Below are positions 32,181-43,472 of a stretch of DNA of 64,000 nucleotides, piece after piece. Made by a program: the position numbers and the translations under genes. How positions within the stretch are numbered: the stretch's first letter is position 1; each line of letters opens with the position of its first letter. The DNA is from Apiotrichum sp. Y4204 (Eukaryota > Basidiomycota > Tremellomycetes > Trichosporonales > Trichosporonaceae): NCBI GenBank assembly GCA_025531455.1, contig JAMYHL010000050.1:124001-188000 (forward strand), written 5' to 3'. Under the pieces are notes generated by a model. That model did no database searches, was not told the origin of the DNA, and saw only the letters and a list, made by a program, of their open reading frames with translations.

Positions 32181-35100
32181 ACGTGTTTGATATCGTCCTC
32201 GCGGCCAGCCACGATTGCTTCGTTGCTGTTATTGATCTCGCGCGGACCTGACTAAGATGCTAGTTGGTATGGCTGATGGCGCAATGGGTACCTTTTAGGT
32301 GGCCGCTGGTTGCCGAGTTCATCCATCCTGTTTGGTCCCTTTGCGGCGACTAGTCGCCGGCGGCCGGGGATGCGTCGGAATGTCGGGATCGTCGCATTCC
32401 CATCGGATAGTCGGGCCGGTTCGGACGCTGGAATCATGCCCTTTCAGTCACAGGATACGTCATTGGAACTCAGTAGACCGTGCTAGATCGCGCGATCGCG
32501 ACTGTGCGCGTTCTTGATGCTGGCAGCTGCATGCATCACACCACCAAGTCGTTGCAGCTCTGCATACTGTATACACCGCCGTCAAGACAGTGCATACACT
32601 GGCTGTGGTCTTCTCAACGATGGTCGTCAGGCCCCCTACTGACAGCTTCTTGGTTGCTGTGTTTTCGATACGCTTCCCTGCCCTTGTCTCCGCTCCTCGA
32701 GTCTAAAGCAATGGCCGCAATCGCGTCGCGTCGCGTCCAAGGAGGCCTCGCGTCACCGGCCTCTCTTGATACAGCTGCCCTTACTGCACAGCATTCCCGG
32801 TTTAAAAAGCCTGGACTCACCGCTGTGACGGCTTTTGTCGTACAGTATACTGACCACGATCTGGTAGTTGGCTTGGTCAGTGTGAACTACATATCACCCG
32901 ATCAGCTGCGCATCGGCCGGGAATAGAACAAGCTACTGGATAGCTGACGAATACGATACACTGGGACTAAATACTTGGAAAGATCGACGGAATGCCAAGG
33001 TTTATCGTATCAGATAGCACTTGGCCCGGATATCGACGACAGCCAAACATTAAACGCCAGGGAAAGCTGACAGATAAAAGAAAAGAAAAGAAAAACAATG
33101 GAAAATCACCTCGCTAGGAAACGGTCTACGCCCCAGATGACCGATTACATGGCCACAAGAGTACAAAGGTGTACCATGACCGGCGAAATGTGCCTCCAGT
33201 GAACACAGTGGATGTCCTGATCAAGACCTGGCAGGGGTACCAACACTCACTGCTGGCCACTAGCTTGTTTACCACTGGATTAAATGAGGTACCGGCATAT
33301 GCGCGGAAAGCTCCATGCCGCCGGCGTGTTCAAAACCCAAGTACGTGGTTGGAAGGCTCGCAGAAGGACAGTACTGAGGTGCGAGAAATCCACAAGGCCT
33401 TCAGCGATTCGACCGAGGACGCACGGGCAGCCTGACATCGCTCTCATGGAATGGATGTCACTTCGAGGACCGAGAACCCCCATCCGCGAAGGGCCCGCTG
33501 GCGTCGCGATGACAGGTTCTGATTCTGGAACTCGCTGACACTGAACTGTGATGAACCGATCAATGAATTGTGGCCACCACCTTCGCAATGACCGTTCCTT
33601 GACCAAAGCAGTACTGCGTTGTACAGAAGCGGCGCACCCTCGGCGCAGCTCACACACTTCACCATCAAACTGAGAGCTCTATCCTGACCAACAGAAAATA
33701 ATGCCTTTCCCATGCGCCAGCTGTGGCTATCCCAGGTCACCAGCCGTCTCAGTCCCGCTGGAGTAACGTGCGGAGCGATAAGGCTCCTCACCATGCCGAG
33801 CAACGCGCACCCTGCGTTCGGTCACGCTCTCAGCGCTAAGAGGGCAAGCATCCTCTCTCCATAAGATCCGGAAACAGCGGCTACGCTACGCAACACAAAA
33901 CGCAATACTCCCTGTTCGGCCACAGCACCGAAACGGTGGCGTCGAATCCACACGACACCTTTTGTACGCTTCATAACCCCTCGTCACAGCGAGCGCCACC
34001 GTGTCACCCGCTAGCGTCTCGCATCAAGCGGGGTCCTATGGCCGTCTTCTGAAAATGTTACTGGAATGTATTGACAGCAGATCAAGGAAAGAGGAAATAG
34101 ACCAGGAATTTCACTTGTCCGGTTAGATGGAGCAGAGAAGCCGGTGCCATGTTGCCGGCTGCTGGCGTTAATGTAACCGGAACTTCCAAGGCTTTAGTTG
34201 TTCGGCAACCAACAGATCACCGCCACTGCACAGATGTTGCTGATCAGAGAGCGTCGTGGCGCGTGGCGGTGAAGTGGCGATGATGGCAAGGATGTCACCC
34301 AAGACGGCTAAAGTTCTATGAGACACTGCAAATCGCTAGGTTGCAGTTTGGCAACAGGTTGCGCGGTTGCAGCGCTGCACAATTGCGGAAAGAGGAGACT
34401 AAAGGGCAAAAACATCGTGCTCGCACGCTGAGTCGAACAGCGGTCGGGTCGGGAGTAGGAAAACCACAACGACCAGTGATAACCACCTACACTATACGAG
34501 CCACACAAAATTCGAAAACTCGGACTGCATAGGAGCGGAAAGACCAGTGGCAACTGGTGTTTGAACTTGAGTATTACAAAAACGAACCGAGGTGTCTCAG
34601 CATTGGCATTGGGAAGACGGCAGCTATCCGCCAGTCCTCGCAGACATGGTAAACATCCCTTGATTCTGATTAAGGCACTCCCCGGTGCGGAGCACCTTGT
34701 CCTGCGAGCTGCCCCGCAAGAATGATACGGAATTGCGGAGCTATCGAATGAGACCATCCGGGGCATTACCAAACTGACCGGTGGTCCACACCACCCCTCT
34801 CGCTCCATCTAGGGGTGTAACAATGGATGGTGCTTTAGCGGTGGCGCCAGGGGTTATCTGTGTAGGCGGCCGATGACAGTTTGGAGTGTTGCACGGTGGT
34901 CGTATGCTGATTGACCCTGGAATCAGCTCCCGGCGACGATGAGTGCACCGTAGGAGATCAGGAGTGGCCAAGGGTCTCTGAATCTTTGGGTAGTTGTGAA
35001 GCCGGAGGTCGATGGCCGCGTGGTAGGGACCAGAGGCCTCGAGGCCGAGATGAACACAATGGGCAAGCCAAAGGCGGGATCTGAGCCGGTGCCGGCGGAG

Positions 35101-35559
35101 CATGACGCTCGATCGATTAAGCAGCCCACATGTCCACTCCCGGCCCGGTGCCGTGGTGCCTATTTGGCCCAGCGAGCGGTGCTATTCAGAGTAGCAGAAG
35201 TAGAGTAGAGCAAGAGTGACGATTATTGTCCGAGGTGTTGGCCAGAAATTTCAAGATTGATTGGCCGGATCAACCGGCTACACCGGTTATACGAGGGATT
35301 TCCCACTGCCGATCCATTCAGAGTGTGGCACACCGCCCGGGTCCACCGCCTTGTAGAGCCAGGTCGGATGTGAGGCGCTGGCTGACGGTCTTAAAGTTGA
35401 TACATTTCGATGCATGCACCACCTCATGCACTTTGCTTTCTCACCATCACACTCACATCGATCAATCAATCAACACCTACATTCATCTATAAACACAGCA
35501 CACAACAGCAGACTTTTACGACCGCATCACTGTAACTCTTCCGTTTAGAATCTATCAAG
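32181..35559. other. divergent intergenic region, esterase/acyl-CoA oxidase
   Basis: 3.4 kb between divergent genes, unusually long for this half. No gene is supported. A minus-strand frame at 34923-35129 ends in a hydrophobic PWPLLISYGALIVAGS and could be transporter debris. Near the oxidase start there are CCGAGG at 35230-35235 and CCTCGAGG near 35036-35043. Ascomycete fatty-acid regulators of the FarA/FarB type bind CCTCGG, so these are candidate but unproven sites. The last 100 bp before the oxidase ATG is a CA/TC-rich leader. Confidence 0.5.
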
Positions 35560-38246
35560 ATGGCGTTCCCCCGCCCCAAGCCCACCACTGTGAGTCCTGC
35601 CGATCTGTGTGTGTGTGATCGCGGCTAACACTCCACAGATGGAGACGCTCGCCAAAGTGAGTAGCAAACGAGACAAGTGCTCGCGACCAGAACCGGTTGG
35701 ATGTGATGTCTTGAGCATCTTTGCCGCTGGGCGACAGCAGATGCGATCTGGTGCCCAACGGACAGGTGGTTTCTGCCAAGCACCAGCGTGTTCTGCACAG
35801 CGTCGAACCGATTATTGACACGTCACAGGAACGCGCCAACCCGCCGTTCAATGTGCGCAACATGGCCATCCTCATGGAAGGCTCCGAGCGCAACCTTGTC
35901 CTCAAGGAGAAGTTCTCGGCAGAGGTGAGTACCATGCATGTATTTGTGTGGCCAGTGCACTGACGTGGCACACAGATCGCTCGCCACCCGGCTTTCAAGA
36001 ACTCCGACATCCACGATCTCTCCAAGGATGAGATTCGTGAGCGCACCATGGAGAAGGTGAGTTGGCTAGCCGACAGTCCGCGTAGAATTCGCTGACCCTC
36101 AGTTCGCTTCCATGGTCCACTTCGTCACCACCGAGTCGATCGAGGACTTCACCCTGCGCATGAAGGTAGGTTCATCCTGATTGGTCCGATTCCGTGGCTG
36201 TTGGACCGATTCCTGACTCTCCAGCTCATCTCCATTGCCGACCCGGCCTTCTGGACGCGCTTCGGAGTTCACTACGGACTTTTCCTCGGTGCCCTCCGCT
36301 CCCAGGCTACCCCCAACCAGCTCTGTGAGTCCCTGATTCCTTGATCTTATCAAGAACCCACGTTTCCGTCTTGCCCACCTTTGTGCCCACCGTGGCGTGC
36401 AGGCTGGCTGAACTTGCCGCCGGGTCCCTGGAAATACCGGAAATACCTGGAATTACTATTTCTTATCAAAAGCCACATTAACCAGGTGCTGACTGCAGCT
36501 TACTGGGTTGACAAGGGTGCCGTCGGCCTCAACGGCCTCATTGGCTGCTTCGCTATGACTGAGCTCGCCCACGGTTCCAACGTCGCCGGTCTCGAGACCA
36601 CCGCTACCTTTGACGAGGAGACCGATGAGTTTATCATCAACACCCCCCACCTTGGTGCCACCAAGTGGTGGATTGGCGGTGCCGCTTCGTCGGCTACCCA
36701 CGCCGCCGTCTTCGCCCGCATGATCATCAACGGCAAGGACTACGGCGTCAAGACCTTTGTCGTTCAGCTCCGTGACACCAAGACCTTCACCACTCTTCCT
36801 GGCATCACCATTGGCGACATTGGCAAGAAGATGGGCCGCGATGGTATCGACAACGGTTACATCCAGTTCACCTTTGTCCGCGTGCCCCGTGCCTCGCTCC
36901 TCATGAAGTACACCCAGGTGAACCGCGAGGGCCAGGTCTCGGAGCCTCCTCTTGCCCAGCTCACCTACGGTGCTCTTCTCTCTGGCCGTACCTCGATGGT
37001 CGCTGACTCGTCCAACACTGCCAAGAAGGCCCTCACCATCGCTGTCCGCTACGCGGCCGTCCGTCGTCAGTTCGCTCAGAAGGGCAACAAGCTCGAGACT
37101 CAGCTGCTTGACTACCCCATCCACCAGCGTCGTCTCCTTCCCCTCGTCGCCCAGGCCATCGCCATGAACTTCACCAGCATGCGCCTTCAGACCATGTACG
37201 AGGAGATGACCGAGGCCCTCGACCGCCTCAAGCCCGGAGACCCCAACCTCATGGAGACCCTCGAGAAGCTCAAGGAGACCCACTCGACTTCGGCTGGTCT
37301 CAAGGCCTTCTGCACCTGGGCGTGTCTCGACACCATCGAGCGCTGCCGCCAGTCCTGCGGTGGCCACGGTTACTCGGCCTACTCGAACCTCCCTGCCATG
37401 TTCAACGACTTTGCCGTTCAGTGCACTTGGGAGGGTGACAACACTATCCTTTCGCTCCAGGCCGGTCGTGCTCTCGTTGGCTCCTACCAGGGTGCCGTCA
37501 AGGGCATGAAGCTTCCTCCTGGTGTTCAGTACCTCTCGGACGCTGGCGCTCTTACCGCCAAGTCGGACGGCTCGCTCTCGCTCCAGGACATTGAGCAAGC
37601 GTTCAACTGCGTTGCCGCCAACGTCGTCAAGAAGGCCGCTCTCGACTTTATGGAGAAGCGCAAGGCCGGTATGAGCAAGGAGGATGCGATGGAGGCATGC
37701 TCGCAGTCGCGTTTCATTGCCGCCAAGATCCACACAATCGGCTACATTTACAAGATGAACCGCGCTGCTGTCGAGGCCATGCAGCCCTCCCCCGAGCGCG
37801 ATGTTCTCCTCACCACCTGCAAGCTCTACGGTCTTTGGCAGGTGGAGGAGCTCCAGGGCTGGTTCCTCAAGTACGGCTACTTCAACGCCAGCCAGATCGA
37901 CAAGGTCCAGGCTTCGGTCGACGAGCTCTGCGCGGAGGTGCGCAAGTACGCCATCCCGCTCATCGACTCGTTTGCGCTCTCGGACCACATTATCAACTCG
38001 CCCCTCGGCAAGTGGGATGGTTCCGTCTACGAGTCGTACTTTGCCCAGGTGCAGGCTGCCAACCCGCCGCCCAAGGAGCACCCGTACTTCAACCGCCTCA
38101 TCAAGCCGCTCCTCGAGCGCGAGCCCACGTCGCTCAACGACCTCGGCAGCGAGATGGAGCTCGACGACGAGATTGCCGAGCTCTCCGAGCGTTCGCGCAA
38201 GGCGTCCAAGGGCCCGAGGCCCATGGTCCAGCGCGACCAGGACTAA
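35560..38246 (+). CDS. peroxisomal acyl-CoA oxidase
   Basis: First enzyme of peroxisomal beta-oxidation: FAD-dependent oxidation of acyl-CoA to trans-2-enoyl-CoA with release of H2O2. Exons 35560-35589, 35639-35656, about 35766-35924, 35976-36056, 36103-36165, 36225-36324 and 36499-38246 give 732 residues. Signatures: N-terminal MAFPRPKPTT; NPPFNVRNMAILMEG; CFAMTELAHGSNVAG (substrate/FAD loop); TPHLGATKWWIGGAA; CGGHGYSAYSNLP; and TWEGDNTILSLQAGRAL with the catalytic Glu. The third exon start is uncertain. The upstream sequence 35739-35765 (reading CDLVPNG) resembles homologues but is out of phase with exon 2 unless a weak donor at 35677 is used; the 35766 acceptor keeps the frame. The C-terminus ends RPMVQRDQD, with no SKL-type PTS1 visible. 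Intron 6 (174 nt) is the longest. Confidence 0.92.
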
Positions 38247-40329
38247 GCGTTGTTGCCTAGATTGTAGAAATAAAGCGGCCGCCATGCCACGGACACTTGG
38301 CAGCCCGTGAAGACGTAGATTCGACGATCTTGTAGGATTAGGATTATGAACACATGACTGAACCAACTGAGCCAGGGGCTGAGCTGGCATGAGAGACACT
38401 GGTACAGCAGGCATCCACGTTGATGTGGAGGGTATGATTTCTCACTCAGACATGCATGGCGCACAATAGATCCATCTGTCTGAGTGCACTACACCAGGGG
38501 ATGCAATGGAGCGACAAAAGGCGGTGCCTGACACGAGCGGGGAAAATCCCAAAATGATATTTGCTTCTGTCTCGGACTTGAGGGGTTCGAGAGAGGGGGT
38601 TGCGGTGTTCCAACGTCTCAGCACTCCCAATGTGAACTCGAGATTGCAGTGCTGCATAGCGCGGCGATACGAGTGCATCGCTGTGACTTGCATCGGTGGT
38701 TGTCGCCGAGAATTGCAGATACCCAGAAAAACACCATGCAACAAGCGACAGTGCCCCAAGGGTTCTCTGGCATCTAGCACTGAGCTCTGGCCACGACGCG
38801 GTCTGTGGCGCTGCCACACCTCTCGTATTCAATCAAAGCCCGGGTCGAGGGTGCACCTGGGCAGCGCGCGGACGAATACTCGCGGCGTCGAAGGGGGATA
38901 GTCTCCCTGTCGCCGGTGGCTTCGGCCCGACTGTGGCGGAGCGGGGATGCATGCAGATTGCGCCGACCGCCACCGACGCCATGCGCCACAGCATGCCCGC
39001 TGGCGCTCCGGCGCTCCGGCTGTCGCGGTCCCAGACGTCCAGCCGAGCGTGAGCGGCGGCCCTCGGACCCCTACCATAAGGACCGGTGGCGCCAACGGGC
39101 CGAGTGTTGATGGTTGATGAGAGAGCGAGAACAGCGAGAAACAGACGGGTACCAGTGATCGTCAGCGAGCTCTGGTTTGGCTCCAACTGGGCTAGGCAGA
39201 CCCTGGAAGGAATGGAACCCGTGAGCTTTTTAGTGCCCCGCGACGCCGCGAGCGGCTGAATTGTGCGGCATGCATGGTACGAGCGAGTGCGGTTGCGTCT
39301 TTGCTGGAGCGCTAGCAGCACGGGTTGTAGGTCGCGGGAGCTGAAGAGTGGGGCCCGAAGCGAGTGCAGGCGTCGGCGCCCGCTTTGCCAGGACAGCAGG
39401 ACTCCAGGACGTAATGAAGCAACGCCGGTGTATCGAGTCAGGAGGCGAGGGGGAAGGTGGCGGGTCAGGAGCTCGCCGAGCAATGACCCGAGTAAAACTC
39501 GGGAGTGTAGTCGAGGCGGGTTCAAGGTCGGGACGAAGGGTGTGCTTGGTATGACATTGCGTGCGAGCGGGAGTGACACTACTGGAATCAGCGTTGCTGT
39601 AAGCTTTGTCCTTCTAGACTGTTCATAAGCTCATCGATGCAGTCATACATTGTCGCGGGTACTCTTTGGGGACCCAAGACGGGCTAGAAGAGGGTACGAA
39701 GGCCGGGGGAAAGCTGACACGAAGCCATGAGGGTTAAGCACCAAAAAGTCTTGGATTCAGGGGCATCTCAGGAATCTCATGCAAGGGGGGTACCACCCCT
39801 GGCAGGGTGAAGGCGTGGCTGCGCTCACCGCTCTGCCAGCTCCCAAACGCAAAGTCAAACAAACCCCCTCGTGCGCTGTGCATGCGCTGCATGAGATGCA
39901 GAGCTTGCAGAGGCGCCGCCAGGGGGTTGTCGCAGGGACAGTGTGCGGGGTGGCGTAACTTGGCTCGAGAGGGTTGCAGCCAGCAGATGCATCCCGCTTG
40001 GGTTCCCTCGCTCCCTCCGATTGTGCCCTGCGCTTTTCCTTAGGCTCGGGGGGGCCAACGAAGGCTGTGACGACACAGGCAGATGCGCAGACAGATGCGC
40101 AGATCCCACATCTGCACCGCAGGCTGGCTGCATGGCTGGCTCTCCTGCATCCGGTATCGGGTACTCGCAGCTCGCAGCCTCTGGTCTCTTGGCTACGCTG
40201 CCAGGCACCGCAGCAGAGCAGGTTTAGAAACTGATCACTGGCGAAGGGGTATATATACACACAGCACCATGATCAGCTAACATTACCCCCAACCACCAGA
40301 CCTCCTCTACGCCCCCCACACACCTCACC
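38247..40329. other. intergenic region
   Basis: 2.1 kb between two plus-strand genes. Overlapping frames of 248 codons (38833-39579 minus) and 167 codons (39757-40260 minus) are Arg/Ala/Pro-rich with no domain and probably non-coding. The last 80 bp contains a TATATATA-like box (about 40249-40258) about 70 bp before the next start codon, a plausible core promoter. Confidence 0.5.
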
Positions 40330-41048
40330 ATGGCCACCAAGCTCCAGACCGTCGACGAGACCGCGATCGAGCGCCTCCGCGCCGAAAAGGGCACGTACCT
40401 CGGCCCGACCTTCCTCGGCGTCGCCGCGACGCTCACCTCCTCTGCCATCTTGTAAGCCTCCCCCACTAGCCACGCAGCTGACATCAGCTCGGTCGCAGCG
40501 TTCACCGGGTGCCGTATCGGGATCAGCTGTTCATTCTCGGGACTCCACAGCCCGGTTCTGCAGGCGGGCACGTTCCTCGTCCCCGTCGCCGCCGTCCTCG
40601 AGGTCGCCGCGTGCATCGCCCTCGTCGTAGACCGTAGCCGCGCCCGCGACGTCTTCTTCACCCGCATCGCGCTCGCGGGCATGATCGTCGCAACAGTCGC
40701 GTTTGGCGCCGCCGCCCTCCAGTGGTTCCTCGCGCACGACGCGTACGCCCCAGGGCTTGCGTCCAAGACGGGCCGCGGCGTCGTCCTCCTCGGCCACGGC
40801 GCGTGGGCCGCCATCCTTGCGTGAGTTGGACAATCGACAAAGCCACTGTGCCAAAGTGCGACAGTAGCTTTGTTGTTTTATTTGCCTTGTTTGTCCCATG
40901 CTCACAGTGCAGATTCCTTGCCGGATCGCCAGTCGACCCGCTGATGGTCACGATCGGGGACGACGAGGTCCCCTCGCCCATTGTCGAAAACTACGACGAG
41001 AAGACGCCCCTCCGCGCCATCCTCGTCCCCAATGCTCCCCGCCTCTAG
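40330..41048 (+). CDS. four-helix membrane protein, DUF1772/anthrone-oxygenase-like
   Basis: Three exons (40330-40451, 40488-40820, 40913-41048) close in frame to 196 residues. Four hydrophobic helices are seen: about residues 26-47 (LGPTFLGVAATLTSSAIFSV), 73-96 (FLVPVAAVLEVAACIALVV), 102-126 (RIALAGMIVATVAFGAAAL) and 140-160 (GVVLLGHGAWAAILAFLAG). The C-terminal tail is acidic and soluble. The size, helix count and HGAW near the last helix fit the DUF1772 family, which includes anthrone oxygenases, but no catalytic residue can be assigned, and no polyketide gene is nearby. Function unknown. The first intron is 36 nt. A TATA-like box lies about 70 bp upstream. Confidence 0.7.
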
Positions 41049-41679
41049 GTCGCTTGACCGCATAATCACGGCGCCTAATCGCTTACTCCGTTCACGATCT
41101 CACGACCAACTGCATCTCGCTCGTGAGAGCCTAGAGCTCTTCCATCCCACATCGACTTCGAACTCCCCACTGTAGCATAAATCACGACAGCACCATCACG
41201 ATCTCGCACTAGCATGATCTCACCTAGAGTGATCACTTGTACTTTCCACTGTAACATTATGCATGGATCCGATCTCACAAACTCTCACAGATGCTCACCA
41301 TCATGGACCAACGCATTGGGTTAACTCAAAATATATCAGAAGACAAGCATTCACTGAACTGATCGTGCTGATCATGTCATTGATTGATGCTCTGCTTTCA
41401 GCCTTGAGAGTCAACCAGTCGCACGGTGTTTTTCCTGAGGCGCGAGACGAAGCAACACAATAACACAATGCCTAGTCGCGTCTCCGCACGAACCCTGTCT
41501 CTACGCTGGTTCGCGAACATTACTATGCCCCGAGTGCAGTGCCGAACAATCGCACACAGCGTCAGTTCCACCTGTGCTCGAAGCATGTCGGTAATCATCC
41601 CCGACAGACTCAATACAAGATAAGGGTGCATGGAGTACGGAGATACAACACGCGGAGGAGCATACAGTCAAGTATGCGC
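41049..41679. other. convergent intergenic region, DUF1772 gene/P0
   Basis: 631 bp between the stops of two convergent genes. It is AT-richer than the genes, with repeated GATCTCAC/ATCTCAC words (about 41093-41280). No gene or RNA is recognisable. Confidence 0.6.
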
Positions 41680-42858
41680 TTAGTCGAAGAGACCGAAGCC
41701 CATGTCCTCGTCCTCGGACTCCTCCTTCTCCTCCTCCTTCTCGGCGGCGGCGGCGGCAGGGGCGTCCGAAGTGGCAGCGGCAGCGGGGGCGGCGGCGGCG
41801 AAGGCCTCGGGGTTGGCAAGGTACTCCTTGATCTGTTGCGTGTCAGCTAATTCTCACTAGAGTAGAAGAGAATTGGTTTGTGTGTGTATCAGAGTGTGAA
41901 TAATGGTCTGCCTCAGCCGCCTGCGGTGAAGCCGGGCGCTTTGCCTAAGTAATCTCTAGTGGAAAAATTACAACATCATGGTAACACAAGCCTGGAGATA
42001 GTAGGGGAAGACTCACCTTGGCCGACTCCTCGAAGTCGTAGTCGGTGGCGACCGAGATGGCGAGAAGGTTCTTGTACGAGTTGACAAGCGAGTGGGTGAT
42101 CGAGGCAATGGTGGGGATGCCAAGGGCAAGCGAGAGAGCCGCGATGGTCTTGACACCCGACGAGAACTGGTCGATGAGGGTCTGCTCCTCGATGTCGAGG
42201 ATCGAGGGAGGGAAGACGGCACCGTTGTCGTAAACCTGAACAACAGTCATACCGTAAGTGAACGGCGAGATGTTGAGCATGTTAAGAAGGGTGGCCTCCG
42301 AAGATCCGACCTTGGTGCCGGCGGCGACGACCTTGACGTCGTTGACGATCTCAATGGTACCACGGGCAATCTTGGTGGGGATACCGAGGGCCTGGAAGAA
42401 CGAGGTCTTTCCGGGCTCCATACCGGTGTTACCGGCGGGAACCGAGACGTCGGCGGGGGCGACGGCACCGGCACGAGCGGGGGCGGCAACCTTGTTCGAG
42501 ACGATGATCTCACGGATGTCCTTGAGGTCACCGCTGGTGAAGACGAAACCAATGTTGCCACGGACGAAGGGGAGGACCTTCTCGAACTGAGGGAACTCGG
42601 TGGCAAGGTTGCGGAGGGCACGGCGGACCATGGTGTTCTTACCCATGAGGATAACACCCTTGCCGCGGAGGGTCTGACGGACCATGTGGCACTGCTGCGA
42701 CGAGACATTGTCAATGTTGACAATGAACACCGAGGCTGCGCGGTTAGCGATGCGCCAAAGACGTCGATCTCGCGGTGCACTTGTAACTCACGGTACTCCT
42801 CAATGAGGTTGCGGAGCTTGGTGAAGTAAAGCTCCTTGTCAGCGCGAGAGCCGCCCAT
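41680..42858 (-). CDS. RPP0: 60S acidic ribosomal protein P0 (uL10)
   Basis: Three exons (42792-42858, 42017-42735, 41680-41832) encode 312 residues, the family's usual length. P0 forms the base of the large-subunit stalk and holds P1/P2 dimers that recruit elongation-factor GTPases. Signatures: N-terminal [63 protein letters not shown]; the central [20 protein letters not shown]; and [15 protein letters not shown]. The Ala-rich hinge leads to the conserved stalk tail [11 protein letters not shown]. The last intron (184 nt) separates the rRNA/stalk domains from the exon encoding the hinge and tail. The strong C-ending codon bias agrees with high expression. It is divergent from the mitochondrial-protein gene at 43473. 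Confidence 0.98.
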
Positions 42859-43472
42859 CTTGACTAAGTTTTGTTGGAGGTAAGGGGGTTAAGAAGGAGT
42901 TGTAGGATGTCTCCCAAGTGATCTCTGCTGTTGAGATCAGAAGGCTGTTTAAAGACTGGTGGTGAGGAAAGAGGAAACGACGGTGAGCAAACGATTTTGA
43001 TCGCGAGTCCCACTGCTGCTGCCAGCGCCAGCAGCAACCTCGCAGCCCGCCGCGACGCGGATGGACATCTGGTGCGAGACACTGGGGACAAAAAAAAAGA
43101 GGAGGGCAGACGACTTTGGGAGGACGGGATTATATGATTTCCCGAAATGTCATCTGGAAACCACGTTTTGTGGCACCTTGTCTCCACCTCCACAGCTGCA
43201 CAGTAGTGAGCCACCTGTCAGCCAATTCGATTGAGTGCATTGAGGTGGGATACCCCGCGAAGAATGTCAAAAGTCGATCTGAAAGTGTTTTGGTCTGCTC
43301 TGGGTAGGTGTGTCAACTTCAGCCAGCCAGCCAAACCAACAACGCCAACAATACCTCACAACAAGCGCGCGCGACTATCCGGATCTCTGTCGGCACCAGC
43401 CTTGATCCCCCGCTAGCAAACACCTCCGCCGACGCGCCGACGCCCGCAGGCCATCGCATTGGCCGGGGTGTG
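42859..43472. promoter_or_regulatory. divergent promoter of P0 and the mitochondrial-protein gene
   Basis: 614 bp between two divergent start codons, so it should hold both promoters. An A run (about 43089-43097) sits about 230 bp upstream of P0, consistent with the poly(dA:dT) tracts common in ribosomal-protein promoters. No further motif can be named with confidence. Confidence 0.5.

Noticed and set aside
34308..34808. 166-codon minus-strand frame with Cys-rich and hydrophobic parts
   Set aside because: No family motif and no exon structure.
36456..38414. 652-codon minus-strand open frame as a gene
   Set aside because: It is the exact antisense of the acyl-CoA oxidase exon; its composition (Val/Leu/Gly/Glu-rich, periodic) is that of reverse-complemented biased codons, with no domain.
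39470..39550. tRNA-like GGTTCAA with nearby stems
   Set aside because: No D arm, no acceptor pairing and no Pol III terminator.
38833..39579. 248-codon minus-strand open frame with Leu-rich N-terminus
   Set aside because: No domain, Arg/Ala/Pro composition, competing frames on both strands, no promoter or splice support.
42092..42829. 245-codon plus-strand open frame
   Set aside because: Antisense shadow of P0; crosses its first intron without splice signals.
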